Assembly (NCBI GenBank): GCA_037693485.1
Contig: CM075346.1
Coordinates: 133,630,501 to 133,694,500, forward strand
Direction of reading: 5' to 3'
Length of the DNA stretch: 64,000 nucleotides
Source: Kitagawia praeruptora
Taxonomy: Eukaryota; Streptophyta; Magnoliopsida; Apiales; Apiaceae
The position numbers were made by a program, and so were the translations under genes. Below are positions 20,452-32,057 of the stretch, piece after piece. Below the pieces are notes generated by a model. The model saw only the letters and a program-made list of their open reading frames with translations, had not been told where the DNA came from and searched no databases. Each line of letters starts with the position of its first letter. Position 1 is the stretch's first letter.

Positions 20452-23400
20452 TTAGTCAAAACCAGATACCATCCCTAGTTCATTGACCAGTCTTGTAAAT
20501 GCTGCTTCACTTAGAGGCTTGGTGAAGACATCTGCAAGTTGTTGATCTGTAGGCACAAAGTGAAGCTCAATATTGCCTTCCTCTACATGCTCTCTGATAA
20601 AGTGATACCTTATGCTGATGTGCTTGGTCATTGAGTGTTGTACTGGATTACCTATCATTGCAATAGCACTTTGATTATCACAGAAAATAGGTATTTTGCT
20701 ATACCTCAACCCATAATCCAGCAATTGATTCTTCATCCATAGAATCTGTGCACAGCAACTACCAGCAGCAATATACTCTGCTTCAGCTGTAGATGTTGAT
20801 ATTGATTTTTGTTTTGCTGTACCAAGATACAAGTCTGTCACCAAGAAATTGACAACTTCCACTTGTGCTTTTTCTGTCAATCTTACAGCCTGCAAAATCT
20901 GCATCAGAGTAACCAAGCAGCTTAAAATCTGATTCTCTTGGGTACCACAGCCCTAAAGTTACAGTGCACTTGAGATACTTGAAAATCCTCTTCACAGCTG
21001 TTAAATGTGGTTCCCTTGGATCTGCCTGAAACCTTGCACACAGACAGGTGGCATACATGATATCAGGTCTACAAGCTGTTAAATAAAGTAGAGAACCAAT
21101 CATTCCTCTGTAACTTGTCATATCTACTGATGACCCTATATTTTTATCCAATTTTGTTGCAGTTGCCATGGGAGTTGTTGCAGATGAACAGTCAAGCATG
21201 CCAAATTTCTTGAGAAGATTTCTGGTATATTTTGCTTGATTGATAAAAATTCCATCATCAGTTTGCTTCACCTGTAAGCCTAGAAAATAGCTTAGCTCTC
21301 CCATCATACTCATTTGATATCTTGACTGCATGAGCTTGGCAAACCTCTTACAGAGTTTATCATTAGTAGATCCAAAAATGATGTCATCAACATATATTTG
21401 AACTAAGAGCAGGTCACTACCAGATTGAAAGTAAAACAGAGTTTTGTCAATAGTACCTCTGTGAAACCCACTTTCTAGTAGAAATTTAGCAAGAGTTTCA
21501 TACCATGCCCTTGGTGCCTGCTTAAGTCCATAGAGTGCCTTGTCTAACCTGTAGACATGGTCTGGATATTTTGGATCTACAAAACCAGGTGGTTGTTCAA
21601 CAAATACTTCTTCTTCAAGTTTTCCATTCAGAAAAGCACTTTTCACATCCATTTGAAAAACCTTGAATTTCTTGTGAGAAGCATAGGCAAGAAACATCCT
21701 TATTGCCTCCAATCTGGCAACTGGTGCAAAAGTCTCATCATAATCTATTCCTTCCTGCTGTGAATAGCCTTTTGCCACCAGTCTTGCTTTGTTCCTTGTG
21801 ATAACACCATCACTGTCAGTTTTATTTCTGAAAACCCATTTAGTACCAACAGTGGATCTGTTCTTTGGCCTTGGTACAAGGGTCCACACTTCATTTCTCT
21901 CAAATTCATTTAGCTCTTCTTGCATTGCTGTTATCCAGTCAGCATCTTTAAGAGCTTCATTTACTTTCTTTGGCTCAGTTTGTGACAAGAATGCATGAAA
22001 CAGACATTCATTTGTTGTTGCACTTCTTGTCCTTACTCTTGCATCTGGATCACCAATAATCAAATCAGGTGTGTGTGACTTAGTCCATTTTCTTGCAGAA
22101 GGCAGATTGCTTCTGTCATCATGTGATCCTCCCCCTTGATCCATGCTCTCCTGATTTTCTTGGTGCCTTTCTTCATTTTCTGATGCTCCCCCTGAATGTG
22201 ACTGCTCAGAATTTGAGCTTTCAGATTTTGAATCAACAGAGTTTGATTCCGAGTTATCAACTGAGTCACTATCAGTATTTGAATTATCACTTTGATGTGA
22301 TTCTTCATGCTCCCCCTCAACTAGTTCTTCCCTTGTTTCTGATTGAAGAGTCTCTTCAGTATTTACCAGTAGAGGTTTAGAGTTTAGCTCAACAGAGTTT
22401 GTCAGATCAGTCTCATCAGAGTTTACTTTGTCAGAGAATAAATCTTCATTTTCAAAGTGCAGTTGATCATGTTCATTAACATCTTCAAGTCCAGTTACTT
22501 TCTTGTCATCAAATGACACATGAATTGATTCCATGATCACTTTGGTTCTCAGATTATAAACTCTGAATGCCTTAGTTGACAGTGGATAGCCAACAAAAAT
22601 TCCTTCATCTGCCTTTAGGTCAAATTTGGTCAACTGTTCAGGATGAGTCTTCAACACAAAGCACTTGCATCCAAAAATATGAAAATATTTTAGATTTGGC
22701 TTTTTCTTTTTCACCATTTCATATGGTGTTTTACCATGCTTGTTGATCAGTGTTGCATTTTGAGTAAAACAAGCAGTTTGAACTGCTTCTGCCCAGAAAT
22801 ATGTTGGTAATTTTGCTTCATCTAGCATGGTTCTGGCAGCTTCTATCAAGGTTCTGTTCTTCCTCTCCACTACACCATTTTGTTGTGGAGTGCCAGGTGC
22901 AGAAAACTCTTGTTTGATTCCTTTACTCTTGCAAAATTCTTCCATTGTTGAATTCCTGAACTCAGTTCCATTGTCACTTCTGATAATCTTCACTTGATTC
23001 TCTGACCCTTTGTCCAGTTGTATTATATGTTCTGCCAGTGTTAATGCAGTTTCATCCTTCTTTGCTAGAAAATACACCCATGTGTATCTGGTGTATTCAT
23101 CAACAATGACTAGAGCATATTTCTTCTTTCCAAGTGACATGACATTCACTGGACCAAAAAGATCAACATGTAGAAGATGATAAGGATCAATAATTGAAGA
23201 CTCATATTTGCTTTTGAAAGAGACTTTTCTCTGTTTGGCCTTTTGACAAGAATCACACAGGCCTTCTACATTCAACAAAGACTTTGGTAGTCCTTTTACA
23301 AGATCATTCTTTATTAGCTCATTGATGTTGTTCAGATTCAAATGAGAGAGTTTCTTGTGCCACTTCCAACTCTCTTCACTGGACATTCTTGTTGACAGAC

Positions 23401-23782
23401 ACACTGCTTTGCCATCAGAGTTTGTTGACAATTTTATTTCATAGATGTTATTGTGTCTGTTTCCAACTAGAGCAACTTTCCCTGTAGATTTACTGATGAC
23501 TTGACAATATTCAGGCTGAAAATCTACATGATATCATCTGTCACAGATTTGACTCACAGAAAGCAGATCATGCTTGAGTCCTGGAACCAGAGCTACATTT
23601 GTGATGATGACACTTCCAAGATTAATATTGCCATATCCCAGAGTATGTCCTATGTTGCCATCTCCATAGGAAACTTTTGGGCCATCCTTCTCCTCATACT
23701 CTGATAGCAGGGCTTTATTTCCAGACATGTGTCCTGAACATCCACTGTCCACGACTAGGGTACTTACCCTGGTGCCCTGCAA
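20452..23782 (-). pseudogene. Element B pol, nonsense and frameshift
   Basis: Protease (VDSGCSGHMSGN) opens at about 23782 without an ATG. An in-frame TGA at 23532-23534 replaces the Gly codon found in C after ICDR. The frame then runs through GAG-pre-integrase, integrase (SDNGTEF), RT (FQMDVKSAFLNG, YVDDIIFGS) and into RNase H. A small deletion at about 20815 shifts the frame in LVSWYSK. RNase H continues from 20916 to the stop at 20452 (STSTAEAEYIAAG, CDNQSAIAM, QLADVFTKPLSEA). The domain order and length match C closely, so these breaks are recent damage. Confidence 0.9.
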
Positions 23783-23853
23783 TCACAAACAATCACTGAT
23801 TGTTAGTTTTAAGGATCCAGACTTGCTTGGATCCTTTTGCTTTATTGAATCTG

Positions 23854-25806
23854 TTAGTTTTTTGCAGCGGATTTAGCATTATCAGAGTTTAAACTAACAT
23901 TTTCATTCTTAGTACTTGCAGAATCAACTTTAACCCATTTCAAATTAGGTTTCAGTTCATAATAATTATGATAAATAGCATGATAATTCTTGCAAGTATA
24001 AATTGAGTGCCAACTACTTCCACAATGTTTGCACAGAGTTTGTGGTCTTGGTTTGAAATTTTCCTTTTTCACTCCAGATTTGGAGGGTAAAGAATTAATG
24101 TCTTTGTTCTTCCTGCAAAAGCTAGCAAGATGATTAGTGCTACCACAATTATAACATGTTTTTCTAGGTGCAAATGTAGCTAGCATTGGCTTAATTCCTG
24201 ATGTTATGCCTACCTTACCATTTCTGTTTTTCCTAGGCATTCTCTGTTTGTTGACAGATTTAATTTCTTTAAGCTTATGCTTAAGTTGTTTATCTGTCAT
24301 TGAACCAATATTAACCTGTTTTACACAGGTTTTTACTGGCTCATGTTCAACAGCTCCATGTTCAGTTTTAACAGCACCATGAACAAATGTTCCAAATTTC
24401 TTAGTAGATAGAGGTGGTCTAATCTTGACTGTATTCTGAAACCTAAGCACATCATCCTCAGAATAACCTAGACCTACTGTGTCTGATTGAAAGACCTCTT
24501 GAGTATCTTTTCCAGAATGTGTCCAAGTTTTAATAATGTGCTTTGCATCTCCTAATTCAGATTCTAGTTGCTTATACTTACCTAGCAACTCCTGTTCTAT
24601 AAATACAGCATCATCTCTTTCTTTCTGAATTTTATTCATGTTTTCAAGTTGTTCCTCAACAAGTTTATTTCTTTCTTTGAGTTGAGAACACTCACTTTTG
24701 ATTCTCTCATTTTCTAAAGTCTGATCTCTATAACTGATGTGTAATGCCTTAAGATAAATTCTCAATTCAGTTATATTATCTGTATTATAAGCATAGGTAG
24801 TTGGAGGTACCTTTAGTTCAGAATCTTCATTCTGAGTAGAGGCCATGAGAGCATAGTTCACCTCCTCATCTGAATCTGAGGTGTCTGCCCAATCTCTGCC
24901 TTTGGTGTAGAATGCCTTTTCAGTTTTACCCTTTTTGCACTCAGGAGCATAGTGACCCATCTCCTTACACTTGTAGCATTGAATCTCAGACTTGTCTTTC
25001 TTACCAGATTTAAAGTCCTTTCCCTCAGATTTCTTGAAATTTTTCTTGTCAGACTTTGAGTAATCCTTGGAGAATCTCTTTCCCTTCTTGAAGTTCTTGA
25101 ATCCCATCTTCTTGAAGGTCTTTACCATCAATGCAGCCATTTGCATCATCTCCTCATCATCTTCAGAATCAGATGTTCCATCTGTGTTTGAGTCAACATC
25201 AGTGTTTGATGACTCACTTTCTGAATGAATGACCATGGCCTTTCCTTTTGCCTTCTTCCTTGATGCTTCCTTTTTTGAAGATTTTTCTTCAACTTTCAGT
25301 GCAACAGTCTTTGACTTCCTGCTTGATCTTCTGTTTCTCTGCTCCATTTCCAATTCATGAGTCTTGAGCAGTCCATAGATTTCATCAATCTCAGTGTCAG
25401 CAAGATCATAGTTATCTCTTATGGTGGTTGTTTTCACATCCCACTTTTCAGGAAGAGAGAGAAGAAACTTGAGATTTGAATCTTCCAGATCATATTCTTT
25501 GTTAACCAATGATAGATCATTGAGTAGTTTGCAGAATCTATCAAATGTTTCTGTCATGGTTTCTTCAGACTTTGCCTCAAAATGCTCATACTCCTGTGTG
25601 AGTATGTTCCTTCTGTTCTTCTTAATTGCAGCAGTTCCTTGACATCTAACCTCAAGTGCATCCCATATATCCTTTGCAGTCGTGCAGTTAATCTCTTTGT
25701 TAGACATAACATTGTCAAGAGCACTGTGAAGTAAGTGCCTTACTTTGGCATCCTTAGCAATAGATGAAAGATCCTCAGCAGTTAGATCTTTCTTTTCCTT
25801 AGGAAC
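23854..25806 (-). pseudogene. Element B gag, main part
   Basis: Continuation of B's gag after the C insertion (first part at 38434-38661). It contains the rest of the copia-type gag domain, a basic/acidic linker, a CCHC knuckle (CYKCKEMGHYAPEC), a coiled coil, and two more knuckles (CYNCGSTNHLASFC and CKHCGSSWHSIYTC). A one-base insertion near 23865 ends the frame at AAKN*. It removes the last about 18 residues (KGSKQVWILKT) that C and A keep. Confidence 0.88.
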
Positions 25807-26413
25807 TGTTAGATATAATTGATGTGATTTAATGTCAGTGTTTAAGTGTTACAGGTAAAGAGAGTTTAACTTGATATTGAAAGCAGTTGTAACAGAGTCT
25901 GAGTATATGCTGATAGCTGGAAGCGCAAATGCTGACAGAGGAAAGCGTAAACACTGTTAGCTGAACACATGGAAGCGCAAACACTGTTAGCTTGGAGAGA
26001 ACAGAGTTTGCTAAAGTCTGTCTACTGGGAGCGTCTACAAGTCAACAGAGTTTGAAGATTAATTTAATATTAATATGGAAGCGATATCTTTGAAGATTGG
26101 ATAGCTGTCAAAGAGATTGAGTTGACTTAGAAGACGTGTAGCAATCGTAATTGATATCAATTGTATAGCTTAATTTTAGGAGAATCAATTAACGATTGTA
26201 CGTAGCTGTATATCTTATAAATACAATTAGGTTAATCCTAGAAGGGGATCTATCGTGAACAAATATCATTCTTGTAACCTAAGCAGCTCTCTGTGATATT
26301 TTACATCACTGAGAGAGGAATTATTAATTCCAAACAGTTTTAAGAGTTAAAACGTGTGTTCTTGTTATTTACTCATACGGTACTTGATTATATATTGTGT
26401 ATTCGACCTAACA
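25807..26413 (+). repeat. Element C 5' LTR
   Basis: 607 bp, TGTTAGATATAATTG...GACCTAACA. It carries a TATA box TATAAATA at 26216-26223, which would start transcription about 30 bp downstream. It also has repeated CAGAGTTT, AACACTGTTAGCT and GGAAGCG words in its first half. Confidence 0.95.
26216..26223 (+). promoter_or_regulatory. TATA box in C's LTR
   Basis: TATAAATA in the second half of the 5' LTR, about 200 bp before the LTR end. It is the likely core promoter of element C's genomic RNA. The same box is preserved in the other LTRs of B and C. Confidence 0.65.
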
Positions 26414-26415
26414 AG

Positions 26416-26427
26416 TGGTATCAGAGC
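26416..26427 (+). promoter_or_regulatory. Primer-binding site of C
   Basis: TGGTATCAGAGC, two bases after the LTR, is complementary to the 3' end of the initiator methionine tRNA. This is the usual minus-strand primer for plant Copia elements. Confidence 0.9.
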
Positions 26428-26476
26428 CAATCTGTTACTTTATTACAGTTAAAAGATCCAAACACAATAGTAATCA

Positions 26477-28714
26477 ATGGCAGAGATACCTCCACCATCT
26501 GAGAAAGCCCCTACTACTGTTAGTAGGTATGAAACGATTAGGGTTCCTATACTTAGGCCATTAGAGTATGCAATTTGGAAGGTGAAGATGACCATGTTTC
26601 TGGAGGCTACAGATCCAGAATATCTGGATAGAATTTATGAAGGTCCTCACAAACCTACAAAGTTATCTGCTGCTGCTGCTGGTGAAGAATCAAAGGTCAT
26701 TCCAAAAGAAAAGAAAGATCTAACTGCTGAGGATCTTTCATCTATTGCAAAGGATGCAAAAGTAAGGCATTTACTTCATAGTGCTTTAGACAATGTTATG
26801 TCTAATAAAGTGATTAATTGCACAACTGCAAAAGAGATATGGGATGCACTTGAGGTTAGGTGTCAAGGAACTCCTGCAATTAAGAAAAACAGAAGAAACA
26901 TACTCACTCAGGAGTATGAGCACTTTGAGGCAAAGTCTGAAGAAACCATGACAGAAACATTTGACAGATTCTGTAAACTGCTCAATGATTTGTCATTGGT
27001 TAACAAAGAATATGATTTAGAAGACTCAAATCTCAAGTTTCTTCTTTCTCTACCTGAAAAGTGGGATGTGAAAACAACCACCATAAGAGATAACTATGAA
27101 CTTGGTGAAACAGAGATTGATGAAATCTATGGACTGCTCAAAACCCATGAATTGGAATTGGAGCAGAGAAACAAAAGATCAAGTAGAAAGTCAAAGTCTG
27201 TTGCTCTTAAGGTTGAGGAGAAACCATCAAAGAAGGAAGCATCAAGGAAAAAGGCAAAAGGAAAAGCTTTAGTCATACACTCAGAAAGTGAGTCATCAAA
27301 CTCTGATGTTGACTCAAACACAGATGAAACATCTGATTCTGAAGATGATGAAGAGATGATGCAAATGGCTGCATTGATGGTAAAGACCTTCAAGAAGATG
27401 GGATTCAAGAACTTCAAGAAAGGAAAAAGATTCTCCAAGGACTACTCTAAGTCTGACAAGAAGAATTTCAAGAAATCTGAAGGAAAGGACTTCAAATCTG
27501 GTAAGAAAGATAAGTCTGAGATTCAATGCTACAAGTGTAAGGAGATGGGTCACTATGCTCCTGAGTGCAAGAAGGGTAAAACTGAAAAGGCACTTTACAC
27601 CAAAGGCAGAGATTGGGCAGACACTTCAGATTCAGATGAGGAAGTCAACTATGCACTCATGGCTACTACTCAACATGAAGATGATGATCTCAAGGTACCC
27701 CCAACTACCTATGCTTATAATACAGATAATATAACTGAATTGAGAATTTATCTTAAAGCATTGCATATCAGTTATAGGGATCAGACTTTAGAAAATGAGA
27801 GGATAAAGAATGAGTGCTCCCAACTCAAAGAAAGAAATAAACTTGTTGAGGAACAGCTAGAAAACATGAATAAAATTCAGAAAGAGAGAGATGATGCAGT
27901 GTTTATTGAACAGGAGTTGCTAGGTAAGTATAAGCAACTAGAATCTGAATTGGAGGATACTAAACACATTATTAAAACTTGGACACACTCTGGTAAAGAT
28001 ACTCAAGAAGTGTTTCAGTCAGATACAGTAGGTCTAGGTTACTCTGAAGGAGATGAACTTAGATTTGAAAATTTGGTAAAAGTTAGACCACATCGTCCAT
28101 CTGAAGGAAATGTTATGGGAACAGGTGGACCTAAGACTGAAGCTGAGAAAAAGGCTGTTAAAGAATCATATGCTAAGACTTTTGTTAAAGAGGTTAACAT
28201 TGGTTCAATGACAGATAAACAACTCAAGCATAAGCTTAAAGAGATAAAATCTGTCAACAAGCAGAGTATGCCTAAGAAAAACAGAAATGGAAAGGTAGGC
28301 ATAACATCAGGAATTAAGCCAATGCTTGCTTCATTAGCTCTTAGAAAGACATGCTTTAATTGTGGTAGCACTAATCATCTTGCTAGTTTCTGCAGTAAGA
28401 ATAAGAACATTAATTCTTTGCCATCTAAAACTGCAGTTAAAAATGATTATGTGAGAACTAGACCACAGACTTTATGTAAACACTGTGGAAGTACATGGCA
28501 TTCTATTTACACTTGCAGAGATTATCATGCTATTTACTATAATTACTATGAACCCAAGCCAAATTTGAAATGGGTTAAAGTAAACTCTGCAAATGTAAAC
28601 TCTGAAAAAGTTAGCTTAAACTCTGATAATGTGAATTCCGCTGCAAAAGCTAACAGAATTAAGAAAGCCAAAGGATCCAAGCAAGTCTGGATCCTTAAAA
28701 CTAATAATCAGTGA
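26477..28714 (+). CDS. gag: Element C Gag (capsid and nucleocapsid)
   Basis: 745-residue Gag of a Copia element, forming the cytoplasmic virus-like particle and binding genomic RNA. ATG at 26477 lies about 50 bp past the primer-binding site. The N-terminal gag domain (SRYETIRVPIL, IWKVKMTMFLEATD, IWDALEVRCQG, LTQEYEHFEAKSEETMTE) resembles the copia-type gag/UBN2 family. A Lys/Ser/Asp-rich linker and a CCHC knuckle (residues 351-364) follow, then a coiled coil at roughly 425-515. Two further CCHC knuckles start at about residues 626 and 667. Three knuckles in one Gag is more than most Copia elements have. It stops at TGA 28712-28714. The pol frame opens only at 28725, so pol must be reached by a route other than a simple frameshift. 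Confidence 0.93.
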   Translation: MAEIPPPSEKAPTTVSRYETIRVPILRPLEYAIWKVKMTMFLEATDPEYLDRIYEGPHKPTKLSAAAAGEESKVIPKEKKDLTAEDLSSIAKDAKVRHLLHSALDNVMSNKVINCTTAKEIWDALEVRCQGTPAIKKNRRNILTQEYEHFEAKSEETMTETFDRFCKLLNDLSLVNKEYDLEDSNLKFLLSLPEKWDVKTTTIRDNYELGETEIDEIYGLLKTHELELEQRNKRSSRKSKSVALKVEEKPSKKEASRKKAKGKALVIHSESESSNSDVDSNTDETSDSEDDEEMMQMAALMVKTFKKMGFKNFKKGKRFSKDYSKSDKKNFKKSEGKDFKSGKKDKSEIQCYKCKEMGHYAPECKKGKTEKALYTKGRDWADTSDSDEEVNYALMATTQHEDDDLKVPPTTYAYNTDNITELRIYLKALHISYRDQTLENERIKNECSQLKERNKLVEEQLENMNKIQKERDDAVFIEQELLGKYKQLESELEDTKHIIKTWTHSGKDTQEVFQSDTVGLGYSEGDELRFENLVKVRPHRPSEGNVMGTGGPKTEAEKKAVKESYAKTFVKEVNIGSMTDKQLKHKLKEIKSVNKQSMPKKNRNGKVGITSGIKPMLASLALRKTCFNCGSTNHLASFCSKNKNINSLPSKTAVKNDYVRTRPQTLCKHCGSTWHSIYTCRDYHAIYYNYYEPKPNLKWVKVNSANVNSEKVSLNSDNVNSAAKANRIKKAKGSKQVWILKTNNQ

Positions 28715-28724
28715 TTGTTTGTGA

Positions 28725-31700
28725 TTACAGGGCAACAGGGTTAGTACCCTAGTCGTGGACAGTGGATGTTCAGGACACATGACTGGAAATAAAGCCCTGC
28801 TATCAGAGTATGAGGAGAAGGCTGGCCCAAAAGTTTCCTATGGAGATGGCAACATAGGACATACTCTGGGATATGGCAATATTAATCTTGGAAGTGTCAT
28901 CATCACAAATGTAGCTCTGGTTCCAGGACTCAAGCATGATCTGCTATCTATGAGTCAAATCTGTGACAGAGGATATCATGTAGATTTTCAGCCTGAATAT
29001 TGTCAAGTTATCAGTAAATCTACAGGGAAAGTTGCTCTAGTTGGAAACAGACACAATAACATCTATGAAATAAAATTGTCAACAAACTCAGATGGCAAAG
29101 TAGTGTGTCTGTCAACAAGAATGTCCAGTGAAGAGAGTTGGAAGTGGCACAAGAAACTCTCTCATTTGAATCTGAACAACATCAATGAGCTCATAAAGAA
29201 TGATCTTGCAAGAGGACTACCAAAGTCATTGTTGAATGTAGAAGGCCTGTGTGATTCTTGTCAAAAGGCCAAACAGAGAAAAGCCTCTTTCAAGAGCAAA
29301 TCTGAGTCTTCAATTGTTGATCCTTATCATCTTCTACATGTTGATCTTTTTGGACCGGTGAATGTCATGTCACTTGGAAAGAAGAAATATGCTCTAGTCA
29401 TTGTTGATGAATACACCAGATACACATGGGTGTATTTTCTAGCAAAGAAGGATGAAACTGCATTAACACTGACAGAACATATAACACAACTGGAAAAAGG
29501 GTCAGAGAATCAAGTGAAGATAATCAGAAGTGACAATGGAACTGAATTCAGAAATTCATCAATGGAAGAGTTTTGCAAGAGTAAAGGAATCAAACAAGAG
29601 TTTTCTGCACCTGGTACTCCACAACAAAATGGTGTAGTGGAGAGGAAGAACAGAACTTTGATAGAAGCTGCCAGAACCATGCTAGATGAAGCAAAATTGC
29701 CAACATATTTCTGGGCAGAAGCAGTTCAAACTGCTTGTTTTACTCAGAATGCAACACTGATCAACAAGCATGGTAAAACACAATATGAAATGGTGAAAAA
29801 GAAAAAGCCAAATCTAAAATATTTTCATATTTTTGGATGCAAGTGCTTTGTGTTGAAGACTCATCCTGAACAGTTGACCAAATTTGATCTAAAGGCAGAT
29901 GAAGGAATTTTTGTTGGCTATCCACTGTCAACTAAGGCATTCAGAGTTTATAACCTGAGAACTAGAGTGATCATGGAATCAATTCATGTGTCATTTGATG
30001 ACAAGAAAATAACTGGACTTGAAGATGTCAATGAACATGATCTACTCCACTTTGAAAATGAAGATTTATTCTCTGAAAAAGTAAACTCTGATCAGACTGA
30101 TCTGACAAACTCTGTTGATCTAAACTCTGAACCTCTACTGGTAAATACTGAAGAAACTCTTCAATCAGAAACAAGGGAAGAACCAGTTGAGGGGGAGCAT
30201 GAAGAATCACATCAAAGTGATAATTCAAACACTGATAGTGACTCAGTTGATAACTCTGAATCAAACTCTGTTGATTCAAACTATGAACGTTCAAATTCTG
30301 AGCAGTCACATTCAGGGGGAGCATCAGAAAGTGAAGAAAGGCACCAAGAAAATCAGGAGAGCATGGATCAAGGGGGAGGATCACATGATGACAGAAGTAA
30401 TCTGCCTTCTGCAAGAAAATGGACTAAGTCACACACACCTGATTTGATTATTGGTGATCCAGATGCAAGAGTAAGGACAAGAAGTGCAACAACAAATGAA
30501 TGTCTGTTTCATGCATTCTTGTCACAAACTGAGCCAAAGAAAGTAGAAGAAGCTCTTAAAGATGCTGACTGGATAACTGCAATGCAAGAAGAGCTAAATG
30601 AATTTGAAAGAAATGAAGTGTGGACCCTTGTACCAAGGCCCAAGAACAGATCCATTGTTGGTACTAAATGGGTTTTCAGAAATAAAACTGACAGTGATGG
30701 TGTTATCACAAGGAACAAAGCAAGACTGGTTGCAAAAGGCTACTCACAGCAAGAAGGAATAGACTATGATGAGACCTTTGCACCAGTTGCCAGATTGGAG
30801 GCAATAAGGATGTTTCTTGCCTATGCTTCTCACAAGAAATTCAAGGTTTTTCAAATGGATGTGAAAAGTGCTTTTCTGAATGGAAAACTTGAAGAAGAAG
30901 TATTTGTTGAACAACCACCTGGTTTTGTAGATCCAAAATATCCAGACCATGTCTACAGGTTAGACAAGGCACTCTATGGACTTAAACAGGCACCAAGGGC
31001 ATGGTATGAAACTCTTGCCAAATTTCTACTAGAAAGTGGGTTTCACAGAGGTACTATTGACAAAACTCTGTTTTACTTTCAATCTGGTAAAGACCTGCTC
31101 TTAGTTCAGATATATGTAGATGATATCATTTTTGGATCTATTAATGATAAACTCTGTAATAAGTTTGCCAAGCTCATGCAGTCTAGATATCAAATGAGTA
31201 TGATGGGAGAGCTAAGCTATTTTCTAGGCTTACAAGTGAAGCAAACAGATGATGGAATTTTCATTAATCAAGCAAAATATACCAGAAATCTTCTCAAGAA
31301 ATTTGGCATGCTTGACTGTTCATCTGCAACAACTCCCATGGCAACTGCAACAAAACTGGACAAAGATACAGGGTCAACAGTGGATATGACAAGTTACAGA
31401 GGAATGATTGGTTCTCTACTCTATTTAACAGCTAGTAGACCTGATATCATGTATGCCACCTGTCTGTGTGCAAGGTTTCAGGCAGATCCAAGAGAACCAC
31501 ATTTAACAGCTGTGAAGAGGATTTTCAAATATCTCAAGGGCACTGTAACCTTAGGGCTGTGGTACCCAAGAGAATCAGATTTTAAGCTACTTGGTTACTC
31601 TGATGCAGATTTTGCAGGCTGTAAGATTGATAGAAAAATCACAAGTGGAAGCTGTCAATTTCTTGGTGACAGACTTGTGTCTTGGTACAGCAAGAAACAA

Positions 31701-32057
31701 AAATCAATATCAACATCTACAGCTGAAGCAGAGTATATTGCTGCTGGTAGTTGCTGTGCACAGATTCTATGGATGAAGAATCAATTGCTGGATTATGGAT
31801 TGAGGTATAGTAAGATACCTATTTTTTGTGATAATCAAAGTGCTATTGCAATGACAGGTAATCCAGTACAACACTCAATGACCAAGCACATCAGCATAAG
31901 GTATCACTTTATCAGAGAGCATGTAGAGGAAGGCAATATTGAGCTTCACTTTGTGCCTACAGATCAACAACTTGCAGATGTTTTCACAAAGCCTCTAAGT
32001 GAAGCAACATTTACAAGACTGGTCAATGAACTAGGGATGGTATCTGGTTTTGACTAA
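28725..32057 (+). CDS. pol: Element C Pol: protease, integrase, RT, RNase H
   Basis: Uninterrupted frame with no ATG at its start. Numbering from the GTG at 28755, the domains are as follows. Protease has DSGCSGHM at 2-9. GAG-pre-integrase has an H-H-C-C zinc site (WHKKLSHL, CDSCQKAKQ). The integrase core has the triad D197, D260 and E296 with exact DD35E spacing. A Ser/Asn/Glu-rich linker follows at about 430-540, then RT with ARLVAKGYSQ, FQMDVKSAFLNG and YVDD at 787-790. RNase H has DADFAG, STSTAEAEYIAAG, CDNQSAIAM and QLADVFTKPLSEA. It ends at TAA. All catalytic residues I can check are present. It is preceded by TTTGTGATTACAG, which looks like a splice acceptor. Confidence 0.93.
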   Translation, partial: LQGNRVSTLVVDSGCSGHMTGNKALLSEYEEKAGPKVSYGDGNIGHTLGYGNINLGSVIITNVALVPGLKHDLLSMSQICDRGYHVDFQPEYCQVISKSTGKVALVGNRHNNIYEIKLSTNSDGKVVCLSTRMSSEESWKWHKKLSHLNLNNINELIKNDLARGLPKSLLNVEGLCDSCQKAKQRKASFKSKSESSIVDPYHLLHVDLFGPVNVMSLGKKKYALVIVDEYTRYTWVYFLAKKDETALTLTEHITQLEKGSENQVKIIRSDNGTEFRNSSMEEFCKSKGIKQEFSAPGTPQQNGVVERKNRTLIEAARTMLDEAKLPTYFWAEAVQTACFTQNATLINKHGKTQYEMVKKKKPNLKYFHIFGCKCFVLKTHPEQLTKFDLKADEGIFVGYPLSTKAFRVYNLRTRVIMESIHVSFDDKKITGLEDVNEHDLLHFENEDLFSEKVNSDQTDLTNSVDLNSEPLLVNTEETLQSETREEPVEGEHEESHQSDNSNTDSDSVDNSESNSVDSNYERSNSEQSHSGGASESEERHQENQESMDQGGGSHDDRSNLPSARKWTKSHTPDLIIGDPDARVRTRSATTNECLFHAFLSQTEPKKVEEALKDADWITAMQEELNEFERNEVWTLVPRPKNRSIVGTKWVFRNKTDSDGVITRNKARLVAKGYSQQEGIDYDETFAPVARLEAIRMFLAYASHKKFKVFQMDVKSAFLNGKLEEEVFVEQPPGFVDPKYPDHVYRLDKALYGLKQAPRAWYETLAKFLLESGFHRGTIDKTLFYFQSGKDLLLVQIYVDDIIFGSINDKLCNKFAKLMQSRYQMSMMGELSYFLGLQVKQTDDGIFINQAKYTRNLLKKFGMLDCSSATTPMATATKLDKDTGSTVDMTSYRGMIGSLLYLTASRPDIMYATCLCARFQADPREPHLTAVKRIFKYLKGTVTLGLWYPRESDFKLLGYSDADFAGCKIDRKITSGSCQFLGDRLVSWYSKKQKSISTSTAEAEYIAAGSCCAQILWMKNQLLDYGLRYSKIPIFCDNQSAIAMTGNPVQHSMTKHISIRYHFIREHVEEGNIELHFVPTDQQLADVFTKPLSEATFTRLVNELGMVSGFD

